Below are positions 6,626 through 16,206 of a stretch of DNA of 20,802 bases, in pieces. The DNA is from an uncultured Oscillospiraceae bacterium (GTDB taxonomy: Bacteria > Bacillota > Clostridia > Oscillospirales > Oscillospiraceae). Within the stretch, counting starts at the first letter, position 1; every line of letters begins with the position of its first letter. Below the pieces are notes generated by a model. The model searched no databases. It was given only the letters and a program-made list of their open reading frames with translations, and was not told the origin of the DNA. The position numbers were made by a program, and so were the translations under genes. The stretch covers positions 1-20,802 of the forward strand of contig CAKUEI010000023.1 of NCBI GenBank assembly GCA_934646175.1. The letters are read 5' to 3'.

Positions 6626-9600
6626 TCAGAAAAGGGTGATCTGGCTGGTATCCGGCAGATTGCCGAAGGCGCCCGCCGCCTTCAAAAGCTCAATATGAGT
6701 CTTGGACACCTTGGGGCAGGCCGCCGCCACCTCTTCGATGGAAATGAAGCTGCGCCCCTCCCGCTGCTCCGCAAGGGAGATAGCTGCGGTCTCGCCCAGT
6801 CCGGCCACGGACATAAAGGGCGGGATCAGGCTTTTGTTTGCCTCGTCGATCCGGAAGTTCTTCGCATCCGACTGATAAAGGTCGATCTGCTCAAAGCGGA
6901 AGCCCCGCAGATAGAACTCATAGCAGACCTCCAGCGTGGTCAGCATATCCTGCTCCACCGCGGTGGCCTCCTTGTCCTTCGCCTGAATGGCTCGCATTTT
7001 TTTCTTTACCTCTTCCATGCCGCGGCACATGAATGCCTCGTCAAAAGCCTTGGCGCGGATGGAGAAATAGGCCGCGTAAAACGCCAGCGGGCGATGCACC
7101 TTGAACCACGCAATGCGGAAGGCCATCATCACGTAGGCCACAGCGTGGGCCTTCGGAAACAGGTACTTGATCTTCTTACAGGATTCAATGTACCAGTCCG
7201 GAACACCAGCATCCTTCATCTCCTGTTCGGCGCCCTCCGGCAGCCCTCTTCCCTTTCGCACCGCCTCCATGATCTTGAAGGCGCGTTTTTCTGGCATGCC
7301 GCAGGTGATGAGGTACAGCATAATATCGTCGCGGCAGCCGATGGCCTGTCCGACGGTGGCCGTTTCGGACAAGATCAGGTCCTTTGCGTTGCCCAGCCAC
7401 ACGTCGGTGCCGTGGGAAAAGCCGGACAAGCGGATGAGGATATCAAACTGGTCCGGCTGGGTATCCACCAGCATACCGCGGACGAAGGTAGTGCCGAATT
7501 CCGGAATGGCGCAGGCACCCGTGGGGCCGAGGACCTTGTCGTTTTCAAACCCAAGGGCCTTGGAGGACTTGAAGAGGGACATGGTATCCGGGTCGTCCAG
7601 TTTGATGGTCTTGGCGTCCATGCCTGTGAGGTCCTCCAGCATCCGGATCATGGTGGGGTCATCGTGGCCCAGCATGTCCAGCTTCAGGAGGTTGGACTCC
7701 ATGGAGTGGTATTCAAAGTGCGTGGTGATGATGTCGCTGTTCGGGTCGTCCGCCGGGTGCTGCACCGGGCAGAAATCGTAAATCTCCTTGTCCTGCGGAA
7801 TGACTACCATGCCGCCTGGATGCTGGCCGGTGGTGCGCTTCACGCCGCTGCAGCCCAAGGAAAGGCGGTTCTCCTCCGCCCGGGTGGCCGTTAGGCCGCG
7901 CTCGCTCAGATAATGCTTGACGTAGCCGTAAGCGATCTTGTCCTTCACCGTACCGATGGTGCCGGCCCGGAACACGTGGGTCTGGCCGAACAGTTCAAAG
8001 GTGTACTTATGGGCGCTGGACTGGTACTCGCCGGAGAAGTTCAGGTCGATATCAGGCACCTTGTCGCCCCCGAAGCCCAGGAACGTCTCAAAGGGGATAT
8101 TGAAGCCGTCCTTTTCGTAGGGCGTTCCGCACACTGGGCAGACCGCGTCCGGCATATCGGCACCGCAGCCGAAGCCGTGAGCGGGACCGTACTCAAAGTC
8201 GGAATGCTTGCACTTGGGGCAGCGGTAGTGAGCCGGCAGGGAGTTTACCTCCGTAATGCCGGACATGAAGGCCACCAGCGAGGAGCCGACGCTTCCTCGG
8301 GAGCCCACCAGATAGCCGTGCTCCAGGGAATCCTGCACCAGCTTCTGGGCGGACATATAAATCACGTCGTATTTGCACTTGATGATATCGTTGAGCTCCG
8401 CATTGATGCGGTCCACCACGATCTGGGGTGGTTCTTCTCCGTAAAGGCGTTTTGCTTTCCCCCATCCCAGTTCCTTCAGTTCCCCGTCGGAATTCTCCAG
8501 TTTAGGCGCAAACAGGCCTTGGGGCAGCGGGTCCATATTGTCGCACCAGTCGGCGATCATGTTGGTGTTCTTCACCACGACCTCGTAGGCCTTTTCCTTA
8601 CCCAGATAAGAGAATTCCTCCAGCATTTCGTCCGTCGTCTTGAAGTAGATGGGCAGCGGCTGGTCCGCATCCTCGAAGCCCTTGGAGGCAAGGAGGATGT
8701 GGCGGTAGATCTCGTCCTCCGGGTCCAGGAAATGCACGTCGCCGGTGGCGCACACGGGCTTCCCAAGCTCCTCACCCAGGTGCACGATCGTGCGGTTATA
8801 GTCCTGCAGCTCTTCCTCGCTGCGCACCATGCCCTTCCGCAGCATGAACAGGTTATTGCAGATGGGCTGGATCTCCAGATAGTCATACCAGGAGGCGATA
8901 CGCTTTAATTCGTCCCATTCCTTCCCGGCGATCACCGCCTGGAACAGTTCCCCCGCTTCGCAGGCCGAGCCGATGATCAAACCCTCCCGGTTTTCGTCGA
9001 TGATGGACTTAGGCATGATGGGGACACCCTTAAAATGCTCCAACTGGGAAAGGGAGATCAGCTTGTAGAGGTTCCGCAGGCCCAGCTGGTTTTTAGCCAG
9101 CACGATCAGGTGCTTGGCGCGGCGACCCCGCTTTGACTGCTGTGCGAGCTTTTTCGCGCTCTCTTTCCGGAAATGCAGCATCACGGCGTTGATCTCGTCC
9201 AGATTGCTCAGGCCCATTTCCTTCAGCCTGCGGAAGAAATGGGGCAGCATATAGGCCACGGTGGCCGCATCGTCGCTGGCCCTGTGGTGGTTAAAGGCCG
9301 GCAGGTGCAGATACTGCGCCACCGTGTCCAGCTTATGCTTATTCAGCTCCGGCAGCAGATTTTGTGCCAAAATCAGGCTGTCAACGGAGGAATTCCGGAA
9401 CGGAAAATGGAATTTCCGGCAAGCTGCGGCGATAAAGCCCATATCAAACTCCGCGTTGTGGGCAGCCAGCGGCCGGTCCCCCACAAAGTCCAGAAAAGCG
9501 CGCAGTGCCTCTTCCAGGGGCGGAGCGCCCACCAGCATATCGTCCGTAATGCCGGTCAGGCGGGTGATTTCAGTGGTCAGCATCCGCTTGGGGTCCGCAA

Positions 9601-10762
9601 AGGTGTTGAATTCCTCCGTGATCTCGCCGTTTTTCAGCACCACCGCGCCGATCTCGATGATGGTGTCGTATTTCTTGCTCAGGCCCGTTGTTTCGATGTC
9701 AAAGCAGACGATTTCATCCTCAAAAGGCTGACTGACATTGCCATGGACGGCGACCCGGTCATCCACATTGTTGATAAAGTAGGCCTCTACGCCGAAAAGC
9801 ACCTTGATCTTCTTGGCGGAATGTTTGGCATTGGGGAACGCGTGAGCCACGCCGTGGTCCGTAATGGCGATGGCCTGATGGCCCCACGCCTCCGCCCGTT
9901 TAATGACGTTTTTGTCGATGCCCACGGGCGAGTCGGTCTTGAAGCCCACCGCCGTCAAGGCATCCATAGCGGACATGTTGGTATGTAAGTGCAGTTCCAC
10001 CCGCTTTTCCTTTGCGGTGTCCATCCGGCTCTGCTTTTCCCCCATAGAAATGGCCGTGGGTTCGATCACCATGTCGCCGTAAAAGCGGTCCAAGTTCAGC
10101 CGACCCTGAAGGATGAGGTGCTGCCCCTTCTTGATCCCTTCCACAATGGGAAGGCCCTCTTCGTCCGGCATGAATTTGCTGACGCGGATGGAACCGCTGT
10201 AATCGGTGATGTCAAAGGCAATGACCCATGCCTTCCTCTTTTTCAGCTCCTTATGCTCGATGGAAAAGACATCGCCTTCCACGACGACGGTGCCCATATC
10301 CAGTTCCAACTCGGACATGGGCACCGGTTTTTGTCTGATCTCGCGGCCGAAGATCACCTTTCCACCAGAGGGCTTTTTCTTCTCCGACCTCTCCGGCGCC
10401 GGTTTGATTTTTTTCAGGGCTGCCGTGCGGATCGCCTTGGTGCGGGCAAAGGGGTCGTCGATCTGCTCCGGGATGACGGCGGTCTTCTCCGCAGAGGCCG
10501 GTCTTTCAAAAACTGCAGGGCCGCCGGTCACAGTCACGGAAAGCTCCGCCCGTTCCACATGATAGGCGTCGGCGATGGCGTGCTCCAATCGGCTCAGAAA
10601 TTCCCGCTCCGGCTGCACAGGCGAAAGAGCCGATACCTTCAGGCATCGGCTTTCCTTATTAACGACCACCCGTTCCACCAGCCAGTCCTTCGTTCTTCCC
10701 TCCGCCATCAAGGCACAGGAGGAAAACACCTTTTCAAATGGGACTTCTCTTCTGTTTGCCAT
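6626..10762 (-). CDS. polC: DNA polymerase III PolC-type alpha subunit
   Basis: This 1378-residue protein is the replicative polymerase typical of Bacillota, carrying its own 3'-5' proofreading exonuclease. Domain order: N-terminal region (1-150), OB fold (about 155-240), first half of the PHP domain starting at RVELHLHTNMSAMD (254-267), an inserted DEDD exonuclease (about 350-515; FDIETTG with D355/E357, HNAEFDMGF with D440, HRASDDAA), second half of PHP, then the C-family polymerase core. The core shows GSRGSVGSS (821-829), a cysteine-rich zinc site (C848, C851, C866, C875, C878) and catalytic PDIDLNF (D904, D906). It is somewhat shorter than the about 1440 residues of the Bacillus enzyme, mainly at the N-terminus. 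It follows ispG by about 30 bases at the distal end of the long run; GGAGG about 12 bases before the ATG is a weaker-than-usual ribosome binding site arrangement. Confidence 0.97.
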   Translation of the reverse strand: MANRREVPFEKVFSSCALMAEGRTKDWLVERVVVNKESRCLKVSALSPVQPEREFLSRLEHAIADAYHVERAELSVTVTGGPAVFERPASAEKTAVIPEQIDDPFARTKAIRTAALKKIKPAPERSEKKKPSGGKVIFGREIRQKPVPMSELELDMGTVVVEGDVFSIEHKELKKRKAWVIAFDITDYSGSIRVSKFMPDEEGLPIVEGIKKGQHLILQGRLNLDRFYGDMVIEPTAISMGEKQSRMDTAKEKRVELHLHTNMSAMDALTAVGFKTDSPVGIDKNVIKRAEAWGHQAIAITDHGVAHAFPNAKHSAKKIKVLFGVEAYFINNVDDRVAVHGNVSQPFEDEIVCFDIETTGLSKKYDTIIEIGAVVLKNGEITEEFNTFADPKRMLTTEITRLTGITDDMLVGAPPLEEALRAFLDFVGDRPLAAHNAEFDMGFIAAACRKFHFPFRNSSVDSLILAQNLLPELNKHKLDTVAQYLHLPAFNHHRASDDAATVAYMLPHFFRRLKEMGLSNLDEINAVMLHFRKESAKKLAQQSKRGRRAKHLIVLAKNQLGLRNLYKLISLSQLEHFKGVPIMPKSIIDENREGLIIGSACEAGELFQAVIAGKEWDELKRIASWYDYLEIQPICNNLFMLRKGMVRSEEELQDYNRTIVHLGEELGKPVCATGDVHFLDPEDEIYRHILLASKGFEDADQPLPIYFKTTDEMLEEFSYLGKEKAYEVVVKNTNMIADWCDNMDPLPQGLFAPKLENSDGELKELGWGKAKRLYGEEPPQIVVDRINAELNDIIKCKYDVIYMSAQKLVQDSLEHGYLVGSRGSVGSSLVAFMSGITEVNSLPAHYRCPKCKHSDFEYGPAHGFGCGADMPDAVCPVCGTPYEKDGFNIPFETFLGFGGDKVPDIDLNFSGEYQSSAHKYTFELFGQTHVFRAGTIGTVKDKIAYGYVKHYLSERGLTATRAEENRLSLGCSGVKRTTGQHPGGMVVIPQDKEIYDFCPVQHPADDPNSDIITTHFEYHSMESNLLKLDMLGHDDPTMIRMLEDLTGMDAKTIKLDDPDTMSLFKSSKALGFENDKVLGPTGACAIPEFGTTFVRGMLVDTQPDQFDILIRLSGFSHGTDVWLGNAKDLILSETATVGQAIGCRDDIMLYLITCGMPEKRAFKIMEAVRKGRGLPEGAEQEMKDAGVPDWYIESCKKIKYLFPKAHAVAYVMMAFRIAWFKVHRPLAFYAAYFSIRAKAFDEAFMCRGMEEVKKKMRAIQAKDKEATAVEQDMLTTLEVCYEFYLRGFRFEQIDLYQSDAKNFRIDEANKSLIPPFMSVAGLGETAAISLAEQREGRSFISIEEVAAACPKVSKTHIELLKAAGAFGNLPDTSQITLF

Positions 10763-10792
10763 AGAGCTTAAACGCCTCCGCTACTCTTTCCG

Positions 10793-11830
10793 TCACAGGG
10801 TCTCTATGAGGGAGAACAGGCCGTCCACCAGTTCCTCCTGCGGCAGAGTGGCCACCACCTTGCCCTTTTGGAACAAAAGGCCCTTTCCGTCTCCCCCGGC
10901 GATGCCTACATCCGCATCAGATGCCTCGCCCGGGCCGTTGACCACACAGCCCATCACCGCCACCTTGATGGGCTTTTCCACATACTGGAGCCGCTGCTCC
11001 ACCTCCTGTGCCATCCGGATCAGGTCGATCCGTGTGCGGCCGCAGGTGGGACACGCAATCAGCTCCGGACCCGTATGCCGCAGCCCAGCCGCCTCCAGAA
11101 TATCCTTCGCCGCTGCAATCTCTTCCACCGGGTCCGCCGTCAGGGTGACGCGGAAGGTGTCGCCAATGCCCTCGGCCAGCAAACCACCGATGCCCACCGC
11201 GGACTTCAGAATGCCCATTTTCGGCGTTCCCGCCTCGGTGACCCCCAGATGCAGGGGGTAATCCCGCCGCTGGGCCATTAAGCGGTAGGCCGCCATGGTC
11301 ACCGGCACGGAAGAAGATTTCAAAGAAATGCAGATGTCATGAAAATCCAATTTTTCCAGCAGAGCCACATGGCCCATGGCAGACTCCACCAGCGCCTCCG
11401 GCGTGACACCGCCGTACTTCGCCCGCAGGGGCTTTTCCAGCGAGCCGCCGTTCACGCCGATGCGGATGGGGATATTCCGGCTGCGGCAGGCGTTGACCAC
11501 CTGCTTCACCCGGTCCTCCCCACCGATGTTGCCCGGGTTGATGCGCACCTTGTCCGCGCCGCCCTCGATGCAGAGCAGGGCCAGACGGTAATCAAAATGA
11601 ATGTCCACCACCAGCGGAAGGTCGATCTGTTCCTTGATTTTCGGAATTGCTCTTGCGGCCGCTTCATCAGGGACGGCCACCCGCACGATCTCGCAGCCCG
11701 CGTCCTTCAGTGCGCGGATCTGGCGCACCGTCGCCGCCACGTCGTCCGTGCGCGTATTGGTCATGGACTGGATGCTCACCGGTGCGCCTCCGCCCACCGG
11801 AACGGAGCCGACCTTGATTTGTCTTGACAT
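10793..11830 (-). CDS. ispG: 4-hydroxy-3-methylbut-2-en-1-yl diphosphate synthase IspG
   Basis: The 345-residue [4Fe-4S] enzyme reductively converts MEcPP to HMBPP, the penultimate step of the MEP isoprenoid pathway. The N-terminal TIM barrel shows IQSMTNTRT, VVDIHFDYRLA and VRINPGNIGG. The C-terminal cluster domain has CPTCGR (C260, C263) and MGCVVNGPGE (C295, E302), the four cluster ligands. I choose ATG 11830, which has AGGTGA five bases upstream. A GTG at 11839, three codons earlier, overlaps the rseP stop as GTGA but lacks a good ribosome binding site, so it remains an alternative. Location between rseP and polC in the same run as dxr puts two MEP enzymes in one unit. An electron donor (ferredoxin/flavodoxin) is needed but not encoded here. 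Confidence 0.96.
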   Translation of the reverse strand: MSRQIKVGSVPVGGGAPVSIQSMTNTRTDDVAATVRQIRALKDAGCEIVRVAVPDEAAARAIPKIKEQIDLPLVVDIHFDYRLALLCIEGGADKVRINPGNIGGEDRVKQVVNACRSRNIPIRIGVNGGSLEKPLRAKYGGVTPEALVESAMGHVALLEKLDFHDICISLKSSSVPVTMAAYRLMAQRRDYPLHLGVTEAGTPKMGILKSAVGIGGLLAEGIGDTFRVTLTADPVEEIAAAKDILEAAGLRHTGPELIACPTCGRTRIDLIRMAQEVEQRLQYVEKPIKVAVMGCVVNGPGEASDADVGIAGGDGKGLLFQKGKVVATLPQEELVDGLFSLIETL

Positions 11831-11835
11831 TTTCC

Positions 11836-12900
11836 TCACCTGCCAAACAGTTTCAGCACATCGTTAAACGCCACCAGCACCATCAGTCCCAGCAGACACA
11901 CCAGTCCCGCAAAGTGGACATATCCTTCATATTTTGGCGGGATACGCTTCCGGAACAGCAGGCAGGCGACCCCGTTCACGATCACAAAAAAGATGCGCCC
12001 GCCGTCCAGCGCCGGCAGCGGCAGCAGGTTCATGACCGCCAGATTGATAGCAATCAGGGACACGAAATAGAGGATATTCTGCACAGCCGCCGCAAAATTC
12101 TGCGACTGGGCACCCACTTCGCTCATGGCCCCCACAATGCCGATGGGGCCGGACAGATCCCGCACGCTGGCACCTCCGCTGAACAACTGCACCAGACTGA
12201 TGCGCACCAGACGCACAAAATCGATGGAATTATACCAGGCGTTCCGCAGGACCCGCCAGGGCGTAGCCTCCTCCGAAGTAAAGGTGATGCCGTAGCGTTC
12301 CAGCGACTGGCCGTCAATCACATAGGTTCTCTTCTGCAGCGGAAGGTCATTCCGCTCCAGCTTTGCGCCATTTCGCTCGATCACCAGGTCCACGGTGTCC
12401 CCCTGGTTGAGGGCCAGAAAGGTGTCTACATCGCTGCGGAGATAGATTCGCTCCCCGTTGATCTTCACGATACGGTCACCGGGCAGGAGGTACTCCTCCC
12501 CCTCCAGCGGAAAGCCGTTCAGAAATCCGGCGATCTGCGTGGTCTGAAATCCCTTGCTGCCCGCAAACAGGATAAGGATGATCAGAAATCCGGTGAGGAA
12601 ATTCATAAAGGCGCCCGCCGCCAGAATGATCACCTTTTTCCACGCGGCCTGCGCACCGAAAGCTCTGGGATTCTGGGACGCTTCATCCTCTCCCTCCATG
12701 GCGCAATAGCCCCCAACCGGGAGCAGGCGCATAGAGTAAAGGGTTTCCCCTTTCTGTTTTTTCCATAGAGCGGGGCCCATGCCGATGGAAAATTCATTGA
12801 CCTGCACACCGCAGAGCTTAGCCGTAAGAAAGTGCCCGAATTCATGGACACCCACCAGAATGCCAAACATGACGATCGCAAGGACAATATATCCGATCAT
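11836..12900 (-). CDS. rseP: Site-2 intramembrane zinc metalloprotease RseP (RasP)
   Basis: The 354-residue membrane protease cleaves transmembrane segments of anti-sigma factors and remnant signal peptides. The first transmembrane helix carries the zinc motif HEFGH (residues 19-23). A second hydrophobic helix (about 90-113) follows, then one PDZ domain (about 120-200, GDRIVKINGERI), and near the C-terminus NLLPLPALDGGR (291-302), in which D299 is the third zinc ligand. A final transmembrane segment ends the protein. AAGGAGGA with five bases before the ATG supports the start. The stop lies 15 bases downstream of dxr's position in the run and overlaps or abuts the ispG start. Its substrate here (for example an anti-sigma factor) is not encoded in the window. 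Confidence 0.96.
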   Translation of the reverse strand: MIGYIVLAIVMFGILVGVHEFGHFLTAKLCGVQVNEFSIGMGPALWKKQKGETLYSMRLLPVGGYCAMEGEDEASQNPRAFGAQAAWKKVIILAAGAFMNFLTGFLIILILFAGSKGFQTTQIAGFLNGFPLEGEEYLLPGDRIVKINGERIYLRSDVDTFLALNQGDTVDLVIERNGAKLERNDLPLQKRTYVIDGQSLERYGITFTSEEATPWRVLRNAWYNSIDFVRLVRISLVQLFSGGASVRDLSGPIGIVGAMSEVGAQSQNFAAAVQNILYFVSLIAINLAVMNLLPLPALDGGRIFFVIVNGVACLLFRKRIPPKYEGYVHFAGLVCLLGLMVLVAFNDVLKLFGR

Positions 12901-12915
12901 TCTACTCCTCCTTGA

Positions 12916-14061
12916 TCACACGGCGCGCCACACCGCTTCCCGGGCGGCCCGGTCCGCTGCAAGAACATCCTCCAGCGTGTACTCCTGCTTCTGCTGCGCG
13001 CAGGAAACCGCCTGTTCCACCAAGTGGGGGATATCCAGAAATCCGATCTTATCTTCCAGAAACAGCATAACGGCGGCCTCATTGGCGCCGTTCAGGGCCG
13101 CACAGGCGGTCCCGCCCTGCTTCGCCGTCCGGATGGCCAGCGGGAGGCAGGGGAACGCCTCCATGTCCGGCTCAGCAAAGGTGAGCGGCGGACAGTGCAG
13201 AAGGTCCAGCGGCGCAGCCACGCCCTCGGTCCGCATGGGCCAAGTCAGCGCATACTGAATGGGCAGGCGCATATCCGGCGCGCCCAGTTGAGCAAGCACC
13301 GCATGATCACAGTATTCTACCAGCGAGTGTACGATGCTTTCCCGGTGAACCACAATGGACACTTTTTCTGCCGGCATCCCATAAAGACGCATGGCCTCGA
13401 TGAACTCCAATCCCTTATTCATCAAGGTGGCGCTGTCAATGGTGATCTTGGCGCCCATGCTCCAGTTGGGGTGCTTCAGCGCCTGCTCTTTCGTGACATG
13501 CCGGAGCTCTTCCCTGCTTTTTCCGAAGAACGGCCCGCCGGACGCTGTCAGGATGAGGCGCTTTACAGCACCGTGATCCCGGTTCCCCTGCAAACACTGA
13601 AAAATGGCGGAATGCTCGGAGTCCACGGGGACGATCTCCGCCCCGCAGCGCGCCGCTTCCGCCATGACCAGCTCGCCGGCGCACACCAGTGTCTCTTTGT
13701 TAGCAAGGGCAATGCGTTTTCCCGCATGAATGGCCGCCAGCGTGGGCTTCAGCCCCACCATCCCCACCACGCCGGTGAGAACGGTGTCCGCTTCCTCCAA
13801 CGTCGCTGCCTCCTGCAAGCTCTCTTCCCCACCCAGCACCTTGATATCGGTGTCGGCAAGGCGAGCACGCAAATCGGCGGCGGCCGTCTCCTCGCAGGCA
13901 CAGAGCAGCTTCGGCCGGAACCGGCGGGCCTGCTCCTCTGCAAGGGCGACGCTCCGGTTCATGGTAAGGGCGGCAACACGGAAACCGCAGGCGGCAATCA
14001 CTTCCAGCGATTGCCGCCCGATTGAACCGGTTGAGCCCAAAAGTGAGATGCAGCGCTGCAA
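12916..14061 (-). CDS. dxr: 1-deoxy-D-xylulose 5-phosphate reductoisomerase
   Basis: The 381-residue cytosolic enzyme makes 2-C-methyl-D-erythritol 4-phosphate from DXP with NADPH, the committed step of the MEP pathway. The N-terminus shows the dinucleotide-binding LLGSTGSIGRQSLEV. The catalytic region contains ANKETLVCAGELV, VDSEHSAIFQ (metal ligands), TASGGPFF and TIDSATLMNKGLEFIEA. A C-terminal helical bundle completes the normal length. The start is a TTG at 14061 with GGGAGGG nine bases upstream; no ATG in frame precedes the glycine-rich loop at a usable distance. It lies 18 bases after cdsA and 15 bases before rseP, so all three are very likely cotranscribed. Confidence 0.96.
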   Translation of the reverse strand: MQRCISLLGSTGSIGRQSLEVIAACGFRVAALTMNRSVALAEEQARRFRPKLLCACEETAAADLRARLADTDIKVLGGEESLQEAATLEEADTVLTGVVGMVGLKPTLAAIHAGKRIALANKETLVCAGELVMAEAARCGAEIVPVDSEHSAIFQCLQGNRDHGAVKRLILTASGGPFFGKSREELRHVTKEQALKHPNWSMGAKITIDSATLMNKGLEFIEAMRLYGMPAEKVSIVVHRESIVHSLVEYCDHAVLAQLGAPDMRLPIQYALTWPMRTEGVAAPLDLLHCPPLTFAEPDMEAFPCLPLAIRTAKQGGTACAALNGANEAAVMLFLEDKIGFLDIPHLVEQAVSCAQQKQEYTLEDVLAADRAAREAVWRAV

Positions 14062-14079
14062 AATGCAACACCCTCCCTT

Positions 14080-14895
14080 TCAGAATTTGAAAAACGGAAA
14101 CAGCATGAGCAAAATCTCGGTCATGGGCGCGCAGAAAATCACGCTGTCGAAGCGGTCCAGCACACCGCCGTGACCGGGAAGGATATTGCCATAGTCTTTA
14201 ATCCCGTACTCACGTTTGATGTAAGAGAACGAAAGGTCGCCCAGCTGGGAGAGAATGCTTGCCACGATGCCGTAAAGGGTAAACACCAGATAATTGGGGC
14301 TCACCTTCCAGATAAGGCGCACCACCACGGCGTAAATGAGCACGCACACCACGGAGCCCACCAGTCCGCCCACCGCGCCTTCCACCGTCTTCTTAGGGGA
14401 AAGATCGGGGGCCAGCTTGTGCTTTCCGAACAGCATTCCAGCAAACAGCGCGAAGGCGTCGCTGGTAAATGCCGCCACAAAGGGGATCAGCACGTAAAAA
14501 TAGCCGTGCTCCATCCCGATGATGCGGATGAAGGAGGAAAGACAGGTGGGGATCATGATGCTGACGAAAAAGGCGCTTCCCATTTTCTCCAGTGTGACCT
14601 GCTTCCGGCTGGCGATGGCCTCGCAGAACAGCAGCACCACATAGACGAAAATGCCGCGGAAGGCGTGGATGGACTGCCCGCCCAGATAAAACCAGAACGG
14701 GATCAGCGCACCCAGAACGGTGGAGTAGATTGAAATGCGAAAATGCTTTACACATCCTGTGGACCAAAGGATCTCGTGAATGGCGATCGCAGACAGGGCC
14801 GAGATGGTGATCGGCAGTGCGATAGGCGGCGCAACAAAGATGATGACCAGCAGCAGCGGAATGAAAATCACCGCAACCATAATCCGCTTAAACAA
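14080..14895 (-). CDS. cdsA: Phosphatidate cytidylyltransferase CdsA
   Basis: The 271-residue integral membrane enzyme makes CDP-diacylglycerol from phosphatidic acid and CTP, the branch point of phospholipid synthesis. About seven or eight hydrophobic segments are visible. Two signature regions are present: FGKHKLAPDLSPKKTVEGAVGG, with the conserved SPKKTVEG core, and near the C-terminus SYIKREYGIKDYGNILPGHG followed by GVLDRFDS, matching the K-R-x4-K-D ... H-G-G-x-x-D-R-x-D family signature. The start is a TTG at 14895: GGAGGTG, formed by the last codons of uppS, stands eight bases upstream. An ATG five codons later (14880) is possible but poorly spaced. Only three bases separate it from uppS. 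Confidence 0.95.
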   Translation of the reverse strand: MFKRIMVAVIFIPLLLVIIFVAPPIALPITISALSAIAIHEILWSTGCVKHFRISIYSTVLGALIPFWFYLGGQSIHAFRGIFVYVVLLFCEAIASRKQVTLEKMGSAFFVSIMIPTCLSSFIRIIGMEHGYFYVLIPFVAAFTSDAFALFAGMLFGKHKLAPDLSPKKTVEGAVGGLVGSVVCVLIYAVVVRLIWKVSPNYLVFTLYGIVASILSQLGDLSFSYIKREYGIKDYGNILPGHGGVLDRFDSVIFCAPMTEILLMLFPFFKF

Positions 14896-14898
14896 GGG

Positions 14899-15651
14899 TC
14901 AGACACCTCCAAATCTGCGTGACCGGCTCTGGTAGACAGAAATGGCGCGCAGGAGTTCCTCTTTGGAAAAATCGGGCCAAAGAGTATCACAAAAATAGAA
15001 TTCAGCATAGGCCGACTGCCACATCTGGAAGTTCGAGATGCGCACTTCCCCGCTGGGCCGGATGACCAGGTCGGGATCCGGCACCCCGCGGGAATCGAGA
15101 TAGGAGGACAGCTTCTCCGCCGTCAACTCCTCCGGTGCGGCCTTCCCTTCCGCGCAGTTCGCAGCGAAGGCCTGTGCGGCGCGGAGGATCTCGTCCCGCC
15201 CGCCGTAATTCAGACAGATGTTCACCTGAACGCCGTCATACTGCTTCGAGCTTTCCCGCACTTCCAGGCACAAGGCCTTCATCTCGGGGGAAAGCTGGTC
15301 CAGATCGCCGAAAAAGTCCATGCGGATATGGTCCCGGGCCGTGGTGACCAGCGCCTCTTTCAAATAGCGCTGCAGGAGGCTCATAATGGTGTTCACCTCG
15401 TCCTGCGGGCGCTTCCAGTTCTCGGTGGAAAAGGCATAGACTGTCAGGTACTGAATGCCGATCTCCTTGCTGAAGTTGGCAATGGTGCGGAAGGTCTCCG
15501 CCCCGGCGGCATGGCCCGCCGTGCGCGGAAGGCCGCGCTTTTTTGCCCAGCGGCCGTTCCCGTCCATAATGATCGCAATGTGGCGGGGCAAGTGGTCAAA
15601 GTCCACCTGCGGCAGCGCCTCATCGCTTTCCTTTTTCCGAAAAAGTGCCAT
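14899..15651 (-). CDS. uppS: Isoprenyl transferase / undecaprenyl diphosphate synthase UppS
   Basis: The 250-residue cytosolic cis-prenyltransferase extends farnesyl diphosphate with isopentenyl diphosphate to the C55 carrier lipid used for peptidoglycan and other wall polymers. Region I, HIAIIMDGNGRWAKKRG (24-40), includes catalytic D30. Later regions TAGHAAGAE, YAFSTENWKRP, RPSGEVRISNFQMWQ and FYFCDTLWPDFSKEEL are all conserved. The ATG overlaps the frr stop as TGATG, which indicates translational coupling. It uses the products of the MEP pathway enzymes (dxr, ispG) in the same run, so the operon links isoprenoid precursors to wall carrier lipid. Confidence 0.97.
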   Translation of the reverse strand: MALFRKKESDEALPQVDFDHLPRHIAIIMDGNGRWAKKRGLPRTAGHAAGAETFRTIANFSKEIGIQYLTVYAFSTENWKRPQDEVNTIMSLLQRYLKEALVTTARDHIRMDFFGDLDQLSPEMKALCLEVRESSKQYDGVQVNICLNYGGRDEILRAAQAFAANCAEGKAAPEELTAEKLSSYLDSRGVPDPDLVIRPSGEVRISNFQMWQSAYAEFYFCDTLWPDFSKEELLRAISVYQSRSRRFGGV

Positions 15652-16205
15652 CAGACCGCCATCAGCTCCGTCTCTTTCGCGGCGGCCAGCGCGTCGATCT
15701 CCTTGCAGCGCTTATCTGTCAGGTCCTGCAGTTCTTTCTCGTATTCCTTCTGCTCGTCCTCGGTGATCTCGCTGTTCTTCTTCATAGTCTTGAACTTATC
15801 CATGGCCTCACGGCGGACGTTGCGGATGGCGACCTTGCCGTTTTCCGCATACTTCTTCACCTGCTTAGTCAGCTCCTTGCGGCGCTCCTCCGTCAGCTGG
15901 GGGAACAGCAGGCGGATGACCTTGCCGTCATTCTGGGGGTTGATGCCCAGGTCAGAGGTCTGGATGGCCTTCTCGATCTCGCGCAGAAGGGAGTTATCCC
16001 AGGGCTGGATCATCAGGCTGCGGGGATCGGGAGAGGAAATGCTGGCCACCTGGTTGATGGGGGTCGGGGTGCCGTAATACTCCACCATGATCCGGTCCAG
16101 CACGGCGGCGTTGGCGCGGCCGGCACGGACACTGCCGAAGTCGTTCTTGACCACTTCGATGGTCTTCATCATCTTTGCATCAAATTCCTGATTTACCGCG
16201 TTCAT
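15651..16205 (-). CDS. frr: Ribosome recycling factor
   Basis: The 184-residue protein splits post-termination ribosomes together with EF-G. The whole chain reads as a typical RRF: long three-helix bundle with FGSVRAGRANAAVLDRI, an inserted beta domain (YYGTPTPINQVASIS, MIQPWDNSLLREIEKAI, GKVIRLLFPQLTEERR) and the final helix KNSEITEDEQKEYEKELQ. Length is normal (about 185). AAAGGAGGA inside the end of pyrH supports the ATG. One base separates it from the pyrH stop (TAATATG), so translation is probably coupled to pyrH. Confidence 0.98.
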   Translation of the reverse strand: MNAVNQEFDAKMMKTIEVVKNDFGSVRAGRANAAVLDRIMVEYYGTPTPINQVASISSPDPRSLMIQPWDNSLLREIEKAIQTSDLGINPQNDGKVIRLLFPQLTEERRKELTKQVKKYAENGKVAIRNVRREAMDKFKTMKKNSEITEDEQKEYEKELQDLTDKRCKEIDALAAAKETELMAV

Positions 16206-16206
16206 A

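Noticed and set aside
6608..10771. Several long open frames on the plus strand opposite polC (for example 6608-7894, 7913-8908, 9173-9988)
   Set aside because: They are antisense to a complete, conserved polC, have no ribosome binding sites and no recognisable protein motifs; they arise from the GC-rich third-codon bias.
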